In this document: positions 33,350 through 45,384 of the stretch, one piece after another
Layout of the letters: each line of letters starts with the position of its first letter
How positions within the stretch are numbered: the stretch's first letter is position 1
Assembly: GCA_026168455.1 (NCBI GenBank)
Contig: CM047431.1
Span: 28,089,569 to 28,153,568, forward strand
Direction: 5' to 3'
DNA: 64,000 bases
Origin: Theocolax elegans
Lineage: Eukaryota > Arthropoda > Insecta > Hymenoptera > Cerocephalidae
The notes under the pieces: model-generated
What the model saw: only the letters and a program-made list of their open reading frames with translations
Databases searched by the model: none
What the model was told of the DNA's origin: nothing
Made by a program: the position numbers and the translations under genes

Positions 33350-34253
33350 CGTGCGTGCGTGTGTGTGTGCTTAAATTTATATTTTATTAATTATAAATGT
33401 TAATGAAAAATTAACTTACCAAAAATAGTAAAGTACATATACTTACTAAATTGTAGTATTTTAGTTAACAACTTATTAAAATTTTGGATTATTTTAAACG
33501 GTTATAAATAGAAATTCACCTCCTAAAATTAATTTATTTAATGACGAACGATCATCGCCAAAACTTCTATGTCATTAATATTTTGTACTTTTAGAGTAAT
33601 AAAACTTTATTCTTAATTAAATTAATTTTTGTATTAGTTTTAAAGAATTATTTATAAAATTATAGCGCTATATAAATAAAAACCTGTTTCTTCCATTTCT
33701 CCCGTGATTCGTAATTTGCACCCTCTTTCAAAATTTGCGTTTTAATCCATAATTATATCCAATTCATTTTTACTATGCAGAGCCCAAATATTTATTTTGA
33801 TTATTATAAACAAATTCATTTCTTAAATATCCTTCTGTTTCTAATAAATACGTACTTGTTTATTTAAAATATTGTGTTATATAAATATAAATTATCTACA
33901 CACTGATATATCCATACAATTTTGAAATATTAATTTAAAAAATATTTAAATTAAATGCTCCTAAATCAATAGTTTTTGAAAATCTATTCTGTTAAAATTT
34001 AGTTTTCTTTTGCCTATAATGTTTATAATAGAATTATCTTAAAAAATGCAATAATTAATTTTTTAATTTTAACCCATTGTATATATCATATGGATATTTG
34101 GAAAAGTGTATGTTATACTTGTTTAATTTTAGTTCATCTTCAAACAATTTTGCATCTGTATTTAGAAGCATTACATTTAATTTAGATACGTTATTATTAT
34201 TGAGTATACGTTTAAAAAATTTTATGAGTTTTATCATCAGGAATGAGTAAACT

Positions 34254-34314
<61 letters not shown>

Positions 34315-35835
34315 ACTTATATATATGACATATATATATAAAAACTATATATGCCATATATATATACATATATATAACATGTATATGACTTATATATATA
34401 AAAATATATATATATATATATATATTATATAGGTGTCAAATGACTCGATAATGTCCTGCTATACCTGCGGGCGTCGACGTTAGATGCGCATGCTTTCGGA
34501 TTCCGATGATTGCCAGATGTCGAAGTCGTAGTTCCTTGACTAAGGCTCGTAGATTTTAACGATGCGTCTTGATTCCCGAATACAAGATATCTCTCGATTT
34601 TGAATGCGTATTTCTGTAAAATCCAATTAGCAGAGCCACGCCCTCGGATAAAAATCAAAGAGTTGACTGGCAGAGCTTTGCCTTACGAAAGCTTTAGACG
34701 AAAAATTAGGAGTGGCTGTATCTGTTCTGGGTCCTCTTTATATACCCTAAAAATATATGCATATTAACTTTTTAGGGACGAGGATTTGGACGTTGAAATT
34801 CGAGTTTTTTTACACGATATTTGTGCATAAAATGAAAACATATGTCACGTGGAGTGCCTGACAAAATATTAACCAATCCCATCTGGAACGTAAAGTCCAA
34901 TGTTAAAAATTTAATTTGGCGACTTGTGAGTGCTTTTAGACGTATTTGGATGCGCTGAATACGAAAAAATATCAATAACTGTTCAGGAAACATCCTTACA
35001 TCCATACAATTTTCAAGGTCAATTTCATTACTTGTAGTATTTTAGTTAACAACTTATTAAAATTTTGGATTATTTTAAACGGTTATAAATAGAAATTCAC
35101 CTCCTAAAATTAATTTATTTAATGACGAACGATCATCGCCAAAACTTCTATGTCATTAATATTTTGTACTTTTAGAGTAATAAAACTTTATTCTTAATTA
35201 AATTAATTTTTGTATTAGTTTTAAAGAATTATTTATAAAATTATAGCGCTATATAAATAAAAACCTGTTTCTTCCATTTCTCCCGTGATTCGTAATTTGC
35301 ACCCTCTTTCAAAATTTGCGTTTTAATCCATAATTATATCCAATTCATTTTTACTATGCAGAGCCCAAATATTTATTTTGATTATTATAAACAAATTCAT
35401 TTCTTAAATATCCTTCTGTTTCTAATAAATACGTACTTGTTTATTTAAAATATTGTGTTATATAAATATAAATTATCTACACACTGATATATCCATACAA
35501 TTTTGAAATATTAATTTAAAAAATATTTAAATTAAATGCTCCTAAATCAATAGTTTTTGAAAATCTATTCTGTTAAAATTTAGTTTTCTTTTGCCTATAA
35601 TGTTTATAATAGAATTATCTTAAAAATGCAATAATTAATATTTTTAATTTTTAACCCATTGTATATATCATATGGATATTTGGAAAAGTGTATGTTATAC
35701 TTGTTTAATATTTATTTCATCTTCAAACAATTTTGCATCTGTATTTAAAGCATTACATTTAATTTTAGATACGTTATTATTATTGAGTATACGTTTAAAA
35801 ATTTTATGAGTTTTATCATCAGGAATGAGTAAACT

Positions 35836-35901
<66 letters not shown>

Positions 35902-35985
35902 ATATATATGACATATATATATAAAACATATATATGCCATATATATATAACATATATATAACATGTATATGACTTATATATATAA

Positions 35986-36026
<41 letters not shown>

Positions 36027-36083
36027 AATTCTGAATTCTTAGACACGGCGGCGAAATATTTATATATTATAGAGAGATATATA
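33120..36083. mobile_element. Foldback DNA with microsatellite-filled inverted ends
   Basis: TATCTCTATAATATATAAAT, a CCG run and TGTCTAAGAATTCAGGATTC at 33,139-33,212 recur inverted at about 36,015-36,078. Inside each are (TA)n blocks broken by GTCATA/TGACAT, then (GT)n on the left (33,317-33,370) and (CA)n on the right (35,837-35,899). The CCG run has eight triplets on the left and two on the right. The interior is AT-rich and non-coding, and part of it is duplicated (next entry). Confidence 0.65.
34430..34757 (-). repeat. LTR fragment (second LTR family)
   Basis: Identical or nearly so to 36,121-36,450 of the full solo LTR; truncated at both ends. Confidence 0.8.
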
Positions 36084-37008
36084 TGTGGTGACGAACGAAG
36101 GTCCGCCTCGAACGTGGATAGCGGTGTCAAATGACTCGATAATGTCCTGCTATACCTGCGGGCGTCGACGTTAGATGCGCATGCTTTCGGATTCCGATGA
36201 TTGCCAGATGTCGAAGTCGTAGTTCCTTGACTAAGGCTCGTAGATTTTAACGATGCGTCTTGATTCCCGAATACAAGATATCTCTCGATTTTGAATGCGT
36301 ATTTCTGTAAAATCCAATTAGCAGAGCCACGCCCTCGGATAAAAATCAAAGAGTTGACTGGCAGAGCTTTGCCTTACGAAAGCTTTAGACGAAAAATTAG
36401 GAGTGGCTGTATCTGTTCTGGGTCCTCTTTATATACCCTAAAAATCTATGCATCTGTCCTTGTCTTACGCTTCGCTTTAGATGGAAATTGCGTAAGTAGT
36501 TCTCGATTTTTCTGTGCTTGCACCCGATTGGGCCGTTAGATGTGCGTGATTAAAAATTATCGAATCCCATGCATTTTCTGTATCGCTTCGTAGTTAATTC
36601 GGAGAATTTGCTGTCCCCCTTTTATTACTGCGACATTACCGAAAGAACGGCTTAATTTATTACTTCCTTCTAATGCTCGAGTTTTCTAGCATTGATTTTA
36701 TAGTGCAGTATTAGAAAAAGATCTTGCGCAACCCTTCGTTTCGATTTCACTATTGGCAATCCCTCTTATATGTGTATTGGCTTTGAATAATATCTTCAAC
36801 TCTACTTATCAGACTCTTTTTCGTTTGAAACACTCGTAAATTAATCTGTCCCTTAGCTCTATAAATTATATTTTATATTACTGCATTTACTTAGAATCAT
36901 TCTTTATCAACCTTATTTTGTTCTACGTCTTCTACGCCGTAATTTTATTCTAAACTACGCAGTACTCTTTACGAAAAATAATAATATAATTTTCGTCGGG
37001 ACGCGACA
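36084..37008 (-). repeat. Solo LTR, 925 bp (second LTR family)
   Basis: In minus orientation it begins TGTCGCGTCCCGACG and ends CGTTCGTCACCACA, so it has TGT...ACA ends. ATAT borders both sides, though the left flank is itself a TA repeat. Other copies lie at 41,770-42,616 (plus) and 54,307-55,274 (minus, next to a polypurine tract), which establishes that the repeat is an LTR. No internal retrotransposon sequence is attached here. Confidence 0.75.
36427..36435 (-). promoter_or_regulatory. TATA box of the LTR
   Basis: Minus strand TATATAAAG followed by AGGACCCAGAACAG. The corresponding position is TATAAAAAGGACCC in the 54-kb copy, so the box is conserved. It fits a U3 promoter in the minus orientation. 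Confidence 0.5.
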
Positions 37009-37784
37009 ATATCTTTCTCACTTATGCCATCAATTTGCACTTTTTCAATCCATGATTGAATAAGGATTTGCATCAGACCCACTAAAATGTTATACATGTA
37101 TCTTATTTTTTAAGAGCACAAAATGCATGAAACAAAGAATATAATAGACTTAAAAGGAATGTAATTTTGCACATAATATTATAAAAAGAACAAACTTTTT
37201 TGGGGTTTATTAGGGTATGCGTTAAATATTATATGCATATTAACTTTTTAGGGACGAGGATTTGGACGTTGAAATTCGAGTTTTTTTACACGATATTTGT
37301 GCATAAAATGAAAACATATGTCACGTGGAGTGCCTGACAAAATATTAACCAATCCCATCTGGAACGTAAAGTCCAATGTTAAAAATTTAATTTGGCGACT
37401 TGTGAGTGCTTTTAGACGTATTTGGATGCGCTGAATACGAAAAAATATCAATAACTGTTCAGGAAACATCCTTACATCCATACAATTTTCAAGGTCAATT
37501 TCATTACTTGTAGTATTTTAGTCCAAAGATGCTATCCAAAAATGATATGCATCACATGCATTTGTATCACCGATGTATTATGAAAAAGTATATTAGTTTT
37601 CGCTCTTAGCATGACCCAGAAGCAACAGCGTGGATGCGGCGAAAATTTGATCCCTTTGAGGTGCTTTATTTCCGTGAGTCCCCTTGCCTTCCACCTCTAA
37701 ATATTTAACTTTGTGATAATGTTAAAATTTGAATTTTTACAACTATTGGAAAATTTGTGAATCTATTGCTTGTTTACACTATAA
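37009..37784. other. No gene seen; end of the duplicated block
   Basis: 37,009-37,234 is AT-rich unique DNA. 37,235-37,515 is the second copy of the 34,760-35,034 block. The remainder to 37,784 has no coding signal. Confidence 0.5.
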
Positions 37785-38420
37785 GTTATATGATAAATGA
37801 ATTTATTGATCTCCACAAACCAAAGACTATTCCTCACAACTCAGTAAGGCGGACTGTATTAATACCAGCCACTTTAAATGCCTAACAGGTTAAGTGTTTG
37901 AAAAGAGACCAAGACAAGCTAAGTCAAAATAAAAAATTTAATTGGTTGTAGTATAAAATTAAAAAAACGGAAAAAAAGAATGAAGGGAAAGAAAATTTAT
38001 TGTATTTCGCCCTGAGTAGGGGGCTACCTGTTAATATGTGGTACTTACTAAAGTTTGCTATCGGTAGGGCATATATACCCCATGTCTTCCTCGTCGGAAT
38101 AGAGCTGTATTTCAAAAGTTTTATACTTTATCATTCATCTGTATCTAGAGACGAGATGCCTGGACTCTACTGATGAGCTCACCAGGCATACTCAGGGCGA
38201 AATACAATAAATATTCTTTTCCTTCATTCTTTTTTTTCCGTTTTTTTAATTTTATACTACAATCAATTAAATTTTTTATATTGATTTAGCTTGTCTTGGT
38301 CTTTTTTCAAACACTCATCCTGTGAGGTATTTAAAGTGGCTGGTATTAATACAGTCCGCCTTACTGAGTTGTGAGGAATAGTCTTTAGCTTGTGGAGATC
38401 AATAAATTCATTTATCATAT
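37785..38420. repeat. Inverted-repeat element of the GGCGGACTG family
   Basis: TATATGATAAATGAATTTAT and CAGTAAGGCGGACTGTATTA at the left (37,788-37,930) recur inverted at the right (38,270-38,420). The middle has AGGGGGCTACCTGTTAATAT and ATACCCCATGTCTTCCTCGT. It directly adjoins the 3' end of the piggyBac remnant. The same family is at 17,940-19,417 and 57,949-58,764. Confidence 0.75.
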
Positions 38421-38423
38421 AAT

Positions 38424-39600
38424 TTATGATAATGTCTTTTTTGTGTGATATTCTTCAAGACATGGAGCTACGTATAAAGGAATTTCACAATCAGAGCACA
38501 TGTATTTTGTTCGACTAGTAATTTTACGTAAAGCACACAAGTGACACCTTCGACTTGTAGCAAACCTTGGAAAATGACGACAAACTAATCGAGTAGGAGG
38601 GCTAACAAGTCGAGAAATGCTATCATTAGTATTATCCAATTTCAACAATCTAACAACCGATATTCGGAATGAAGGAAAGGGCACTGGTCCTTTATTTTTC
38701 ATTTTATATAAAGAATGAGCATTAGATAAACTTAGATCAATAAGATGGAAAAATAACTGGCGATATTGTTCATTGTTTTTCTAACTGTTTCGGTTATAGA
38801 CAATTGTCTATCTACATTGTTAACAGCACCCATATTTTGGTTGTATTCATGGATGCATTGTGGTTTTATAATATCTTCATTGGTTTGATAGTGTTTTTTG
38901 CCAGTGGTACAGAACTCAGGTTCGTGCACAGATGTAAACATGCAAACACTACGCTTATCTTGCCACCTGATTGTCATCCATGATATGATATGACCCTTCT
39001 AAAAATAAGGTGTTAAGAAATGAGCGACAATATCCCCAGTAACACCCAAATCAAACTTCTGATAATCAGTATCAGCGCCAGTGTAGACAATAAAACTCAA
39101 AATGAATTCAATCTCACAGTCTACTGATTCAAAAAGTTTGATGCCAAACCGATTTCTTTTTAAAGGAATATACTGCTTGAATCGAAGCCTGCCTTTCCAT
39201 AATACTAGGCTTTCATCTATGCACAAACTTTTGCATGGAATAAGAGTTGCTGAGAATTTACTTGGTAGATAGTCTACTGTTGGTTTTATTTTCACTAAAG
39301 TATGGTGAGCGATTTCCGAGGTATCTTCATTATCATGAAAATGTAAATTCGTAAGATTACAAGAAACCTATCACGAGACATTATTTGACCGAAAATTGGA
39401 GTATAAAGCAGAGGATCTTTAGACTAATAGTCTTTCAAGTCACCTTTTCGAATATGGCAAGAAAACATTTAAATTCATCTTTTGTAAGAGAAGACCAAGT
39501 TTTCTGATCGGATTGCCGATCTTCATGATTCTGACTTTCATAGCGATTTGTCTCATCTATAATTCTTTCAATCAGAGGGGAATCAAAAACTATTTAAAGT
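38424..39600 (-). pseudogene. piggyBac-type transposase pseudogene
   Basis: Fragments in order on the minus strand. About 39,560-39,480 has an IDETNRYESQN-like segment. 39,295-38,999 has the core with CIDESLVLWKGRLRFKQYIP (first catalytic Asp in DES). 38,977-38,732 has SVHEPEF and NMGAVNNVDRQL. 38,702-38,424 has the C-terminal Cys-rich domain (CRHFPRF, CHLCALRKITSRTKYMCSDC). In active enzymes the third motif is MGGVDxxD; here the first Asp of that motif is Asn. The segment holding the second catalytic Asp (between 38,999 and 38,977) is deleted, and several frames are used. A dead DDE transposase; the TTAA-flanked ends were not located. Confidence 0.88.
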
Positions 39601-40159
39601 AGTTGATTGTTTTATTCCCCGATATAGAGATGTTAGGATTTATTTTAGAAGTACCTTGAAAATCTTTGATTGATGTATATAATACGCGTTTTCAAAAATT
39701 TGAGTCTCATCATAATCTTTTCTACCAAATCAAGTTCATGAATTTCCTCATTCACCAAATCTTGCATTTCAAGTTCAGACTCGCCATTACTCCAAGTTTC
39801 GATATTACCCATTTTATCAAAAATAATTGCTTGTGTTCTTTGACAACTTAGTAAATAAAGAAAATGAAGAAATAATAAGAACATCATCAAAAAAAAATTT
39901 TCCGCTAGAAAAAATAACTATGTGTTGATTCACTAAAAACACTATGTTATCTGTATTCAACATATAATATTACCCCCGAAACAATTCCAAAATAATATGA
40001 TACCAAAATGGTCGATATATCGAGCAGTTCTGTTCTTAAAAGGTTAAGGAATGGAGGTAAGAATTTTTGATGCCCTGGTCTGCGTATAATGACGACCTCG
40101 GCTTCGCCTCAGCCGTCATATCACACAGACCGGGAAATCCAACTTTCTGGCCATGCATC
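39601..40159 (-). pseudogene. Possible N-terminal remnant of the piggyBac gene, then unassigned DNA
   Basis: A minus-strand frame at 39,890-39,645 is acidic (GNIETWSNGESELEMQDLV) and lies where a piggyBac N-terminal region would be, but N-termini of this family are poorly conserved. From 39,900 to 40,159 nothing is recognised. Confidence 0.3.
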
Positions 40160-41275
40160 GTAATATACTATTTAAAGTCTCGGAAAAATCATCCAGACAT
40201 TTTCCGGTACATTTTACCAGGCTATACAATTATTTTTTTAGGTCTGGGAATAACCAGCAACACCTTATCTGTCAAATTTTGCCAGACTTTGTAATTCATT
40301 TTAAGTCTGGAAAAATTAGCCAGACTTCTCCTGACAAATTTGCCAAAATTTATACATAGTTTATTAATTCTGGAAAAAACAGCCAGATTTTCTCTGTCAA
40401 ATTTTACCGGACATTATAATTATTTTTTCAAGTCTGGGAATAATCAGCTAGACTTTTCCCGACAAATTTTGCCTGTCTATATAATTATTTTTTTAGGACT
40501 GGGAATAAATAGCCATACTTTATCTGTCAAATTTTACTCAACATTATAAATATATAATTAAGTCTGGATAATCTTTTTAATTAATTTACTAATTTTTTTT
40601 GCCAAAATTTATTATTTTTTAAAGTCTGGATAAAGCAGCCATATTTTTGCCGGCAAATTTTGCCAGACTATATAATTATTTTTTTAACTCTGGGAAATAT
40701 CAGCCAGAACTTCTCTGTAAATTTTACCAGACATTATAATTATTTTTTAAGTCTGGGAAAAATCAGCCTGTTTTTTATCCGGCAAATTTTACCAAATTAA
40801 TTATTATTCCTTAAAGTCTGGGAAAAATCATTCAGACATTCTCCTGTACATTCTGCCAGACTTTATTTTATTTTTTTTATTATTTTAATGTCGCTCTTTT
40901 TATGCTCCCAAACCGGTGCTAATCAGCGAAGGAGGTCATACGATGTCTTGGTGAAGAAAGCACTTGATGAAAATACATTCGCCAGTGGTGCTTGTATCAA
41001 TCGGCCGGGGCCGGGAATCGAACCTGGGACCTCCAGATTACGAGCCCGACGCCCTACCGACCAAGCCATCGCAGGCCTCTAAAGCCACACTTTATAATTA
41101 TTTTGTAAAATATGGAAAAAATCAGCCAGACTTTCTCTGTCAAATTTTACCAGACATTATAATTATTTTTATAAGTCTGGGAAGAATCAGCCAGATTTTC
41201 CCCGGCAAATTTTGCTAGACATTATAATTATTTTATAAAATATGGAAGAATTAGCTAGACATATAAATTATATCT
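40160..41275. repeat. 65-bp hairpin minisatellite, about 14-16 units
   Basis: Each unit reads roughly AAGTCTGGGAAAAATCAGCC, then AGACTTTTCC, CAAATTTTGCCAGAC and TATAATTATTTTT. AGTCTGG pairs with CCAGACT around a 9-10 base loop. Spacing is about 65 bp. The array is interrupted at 40,877-41,078 by a SINE. Open frames in it are by-products. Confidence 0.85.
40877..41078 (-). mobile_element. tRNA-derived SINE, about 200 bp
   Basis: On the minus strand the head contains an A box (TGGCTTGGTCGG, 41,068-41,057; consensus TRGCNNAGYNGG) and a perfect B box (GGTTCGATTCC, 41,024-41,014). An anticodon-like TCGTAA lies between them. The 5' and 3' ends do not form a good acceptor stem, so it is not a tRNA gene. 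An unrelated body of about 110 bases follows, ending in an AAAATAATAAAAAAAATAAA tail (to about 40,877). It lies within a hairpin array, and CACTTTATAATTATT / GACTTTATTTTATT at the two sides could be a target duplication. Confidence 0.7.
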
Positions 41276-41769
41276 CCTTAAACTCAACTTTCTTCTGATT
41301 TTGGTCGATTGTTCATGTTTATTTGTTTCGGAGTTATAAGCGATTAAATTGGAAGTAATTTTCATTAAAGTTATTATTAGATGTCAAATAACTTTCGTTA
41401 ATGTGGCAAGCGATAACTTGGCTTTCTTCATATCTCTACATTATAAAAGATATACCAAAGTTAGGATAAGATTCGTTACCCGGAGGTCATGTACTTCCAT
41501 TGTAAGTGGTTTTCTCGATATATTCTGATTTAAATTATGTACAGAGTTGATAACGTCGGGAGTCTCATTAACACGTATACGTGCTCTGTGGTTTCGAGAA
41601 AAACTTTCGGATTCAATCGTTTTAATTTGATAGTAGGGATAAGCAAGTTATATTTATGCTTATTGTATTCTTCTGTTAGATTCAGTCTATCGTTTTCGTA
41701 CTTTGGATTTCGAGTTACGATTCTTGACTTAATGACTTTCAAATTATAATTTTTCTGTATTACTTCAAT
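41276..41769. other. No gene seen
   Basis: Mixed AT-rich DNA. Two 70-codon frames on opposite strands over 41,530-41,749 mirror each other and show no domain, so neither is called. Confidence 0.5.
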
Positions 41770-42616
41770 TTAATCGTCCCGACGAAAATTATATTATTAT
41801 AATTCGTAAAATGTACTGCGTAGTATAGGTTACTAGCATAGGTTGATAGAGAATGATACTAAGAAAATGCAGTAATATATAGCCTAATTTAGAGACCGAA
41901 GGGACAGATTAATTTACGAACGTTCCAAATGAAAAAGAGTCCGATAAGTAGAGTTTAAAATATTATTCAAAGCCAATACACATATAAGCGGGATTGCCGA
42001 CAGCAAGATCTAAACGAAGGTATTGCACAAGAGTTTCTGTATATTGACTATTATATCAATGCTCGAAGAAGAGCCGGCGATGAGCGACATGGACTAGAAA
42101 ACTCAATCATTAGAAGGAAGCAATAATTTAGGAAGCCAAGTAAAATAAGCCGCTTTTTGGGTAATGTCGCAGTGATGAAAGGGGGGGAAGTAAATTCTCC
42201 GTATGAACTACGAAGCGATACAGAAAATGTATGGGATTCGATAATTTTTGGATCAGGCACATCTAAAGGTCCAATTGGGTGCAAGCACAGAAAAATCGAG
42301 AACTAAATACGCAATTTCCATCTAAAGTAAAGCATAAGACGAGGACAGATGCACAGATTTTTAGGGTATATGAAGAGGACCCAGAACGAATACAGCCACT
42401 CCTAGTTTTTCGTCTAAAGCTTCCGTAAGACGAAGCTCTGCTACTTCGACTTTAAAATAATACGCATTCAATGTCGAGAGAGATCTTGTATTCGGGAATC
42501 GAACCGCATCGTTTGTATATACGAGCCTTAGTCAAGAAACTACGACTTCGACATCTGGCAATCATTGAGCTCCGAACGCATATGCATCTAACGTGGGCGC
42601 CCGTTCATTCTTTACC
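41770..42616 (+). repeat. LTR copy of the second family, plus orientation
   Basis: Starts about CGTCCCGACGAAAATTATAT and follows the reverse complement of 36,084-37,008, with an internal deletion near 42,603 (…GTGGGCGCCCG joined to TTCATTCTTTACC). It runs straight into (TA)n and the palindromic element at 42,629. Confidence 0.75.
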
Positions 42617-42628
42617 ATATATATATAT

Positions 42629-45352
42629 GGGTGGTTCTCTGTGACATCGAAGATGAAAAAAATAAATATTGCTATAACTGTGGGAATATGTTTTAGAGGT
42701 ATCCAGTAGTTCTCCTGAATTTTTTCATATTTTTTCTGGGCCATTATTTTAAGTTACAGAGAGTCAAAGTTGACATTTTAGCACTTTTTTGCATTATATG
42801 CCCATTTTCATGAATTTTTAGCTCCCAAGGGATGCATTTTTCACTAAAAACATAACTCTGACTTTTTTTTGTAAAATTTTCCGAACTTTTCATTAAAAAT
42901 GCTTTTAAAGACATAAATGTATGCTGTTACACTCTTGTAAGCCATTTAAACCTTAAATAGTGAAAATCAGCAATTCTGCTCCGGACTCTGGTAACCTAAT
43001 ACTGTCTAAAATATGTCTTTTTATAGTCAGAAACTGCCTAAAAATTTCCAGAGTGGGTCTAAATCATTAAGATCACTTATGGTCAAAATATCCGGGAAAA
43101 TTGCCCGAAATATTAATATAAATGTATATTTGTTGCCTTATAACGATAAATCTATCACCATGATCATTGCAAAAAAATTTATGCACTTACCTTGGAATGG
43201 TAGAAAAGTATCTCCACTTGTTTCAGTATCCTCTAATCCCCTGTAAGCTGCTAAAAATACAAATATTATTATACAATTATAAAAAATTATTTTTTAAACA
43301 TTTATAATGCTGGATTTTTACATCCCTTACAAGAATTATAATACTAATCTGAAGGATTACTATAAATATATAAACATCATTATTACAATAACTGAATATA
43401 CGTATTTAATACAAAAAATATATAAATAAATCGGATCTATAATTATAATGAGTCATACGATAACGTGACAGTGACGAGTTTGTGAAATTCAAACAATGAA
43501 TTGCTGAATAATAATAATAATAATAATGTTGATTCTTTTATAGTAATCCTTCATATCAGTATTATAACTCTTGTAAGGGTTTAAAACTAAAAATCCAACA
43601 TTATAAATGTTTAAAAAATAATTTTTTATAATTGTTGTAATGGTAAGTGATGTACTCACTTACCATTATACGAATCAGGTAGGGAGAGACGAGCGCTATA
43701 AATAGATATAGACATAGCCAACGGCGCGAACGGCTGATACCCGCGCAACGATAGGAGAAATTGAGGGGAGAGTCGCGCGCACACGATAGAGAGTACAAGA
43801 TCGCGACGACACGTGAGACGAGACATCCCGGTTTAATTGTATTTTTCAGATACGCAAGTTTTCCGTGGAGTTTTGCCGGTTGTTTTGCTCGTTCGTTATA
43901 CCGTGGGTGATTTTTACGGTGTATTCTGGTGTAGTGGTTCTATACACGCACACGAAAAAAAGTGATCGGTGGTCGAGGTATTCTCCCACCGACATTTTTC
44001 CTTTTGAACGGCAAAGAGACAACAGGAGAGAGGAATTGTTCTTTTTCCGGTATTCGAGGTCCGAAGAAAAGAAATAGAAGTAAGTGGTACCACTTTCGCG
44101 CGGATAGTTATTATATATTTTACTTAACGCGATCGTGCGAATAATTTTAAGTTAGTTAGTTCGCGTACCCCTTTCCCCTCTCGTGTGTTGAGTCGATGTT
44201 TTCGACTCAATCTACGTGCGCTTAGACCTCGACCATATTGATAAATCTTATTGTTTTCAATCATTTGTTTTTACTAAATAAATCTATTATTTGTTAATTT
44301 ATTTCAACTCGTGTTGATTTATATTCTTTTTCTAACCGGCGTATTATATTTTCGTTCCTCCGTTTTCCTTCGAGTCGTATTTCAAGATACGAATTCTCGC
44401 GGACTCACTTTTAATTTTCTTTCCGCGGTCCATTTTAGGAAAGAATCTCATCATTTTTACCTGCTGTTGTTGGAAATCATAATTCGATTTCCATACAACT
44501 TTAACGGCAAGTGTGCGGACAGGTAACCGCAGCCGCTGCGCGGGAAAGATTTTTGTAAACAACTTACATATACATATAATTTGTCTTGAGTCATTAAGTG
44601 TGCGATACCTAGTCGGCGAAACTAGATAAGTTCGTTCGCCGCGAACTAAAGGTATATAAGACGAACGACTCAGTAAGTTTTCCCCGGGCAAGCACACCGT
44701 TACATTGTATAATAATATTTGTATTTTTAGCAGCTTACTGGGGATTAGATGGATACTGAAACAAGTGGAAATACTTTTCTACCATTCCAAGGTAAGTGCA
44801 TAAATTTTTTTGCAATGATCGTGGTAATAGATTCATCGTTATAAGGCAACAAATATACATTTATATTAATATTTCGGGCACTTTTCCCGGATATTTTGAC
44901 CATAAGTGATCTTAATGATTTAGACCCACTCTGAAAATTTTTAGGCAGTTTCTGACTATAAAAATACATATTTTAGACAGTATTAGGTTACCAGAGTCCG
45001 GAGCAGAATTGCTGATTTTCACTATATAAGGTTTAAATGGCTTACAAGAGTGTGACAGCATACATTTATGTCTTTAAAAGTATTTTTAATGAAAAGTTCG
45101 GAAAATTTTACAAAAAAAGTCACAGTTATGTTTTCAGTGAAAAATGCATCCCTTGGGAGCTAAAAATCCATGAAAATGGGCATATAACGCATAAAAGGGC
45201 TAAAATGTCAACTTTGACTCTCTGTAACTTAAAATAATGGCCCAGAAAAAATATGAAAAAATTTAGGAGAACTACTGGATACCTCTAAAACATATTCCCA
45301 CAGTTATAGCAATATTTATTTTTTTCATCTTCGATGTCACAGAGAACCACCC
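42629..45352. mobile_element. Large palindromic element 1 (about 1.65 kb plus inserted LTR)
   Basis: Bounded by (TA)n on both sides; ends GGGTGGTTCTCTGTGACATC at 42,629 and its complement ending at 45,352. Arms of about 770-790 bp are near-complementary, around a centre of about 150 bp. The same element without the LTR is at 51,679-53,301. Each arm has an open frame of 74-77 codons (MSFYSQKLPKNFQSGSK…) and, on the opposite strand, an exon-like segment with a TTTTTAG acceptor and GTAAGT donor. No transposase is present. Insertion into TA repeats suggests a TA-duplicating mechanism, but in a TA run this cannot be proved. Confidence 0.75.
43636..44704. repeat. Solo LTR, 1,069 bp, nested in palindromic element 1 (third LTR family)
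   Basis: TGTAATGGTAAG...CACCGTTACA with TTGT on both sides (43,632-43,635 and 44,705-44,708). The uninterrupted site is visible in the sister element (TTTTTTATAATTTTATAATAA near 52,678). The inside is GC-richer than its host, with TATAAATAG at 43,697 and AATAAA near 44,276 on the plus strand, favouring that orientation; a TATATAAG-like box near the other end leaves doubt. Its internal region and partner LTR are absent, as after LTR-LTR recombination. Confidence 0.8.
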
Positions 45353-45384
45353 ATATATATATATATACATATAAATACGTGAAA

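Larger units (their letters stand above)
33453..37515. repeat. Tandem segmental duplication, 33,453-35,034 and 35,035-37,515
   Basis: The 970 bases from TTGTAGTATTTTAGTTAACA at 33,453 recur at 35,033 with very few changes. Both copies pass through (CA)n/(TA)n into LTR sequence (34,430 and 36,121). They end with the same 275-bp block (TTTTTAGGGACGAGGATTTG, 34,769-35,034 and 37,245-37,515). The first copy lacks most of the LTR, the join falling at an ATGCAT microhomology. Confidence 0.85.

Noticed and set aside
34055..34369. Frames containing long Cys-Val runs near 34 and 35.8 kb
   Set aside because: They are translations of the (CA)n microsatellite.
41006..41078. tRNA gene (Thr-CGT-like)
   Set aside because: A and B boxes are good but the acceptor stem does not pair and the anticodon stem has several weak pairs; the body and A-rich tail fit a SINE.
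43013..43246. Real gene for the 77-codon frame in palindromic elements
   Set aside because: Not called as a gene: it lies in non-coding palindromic DNA and both arms match through their common origin. It is kept only as a finding.
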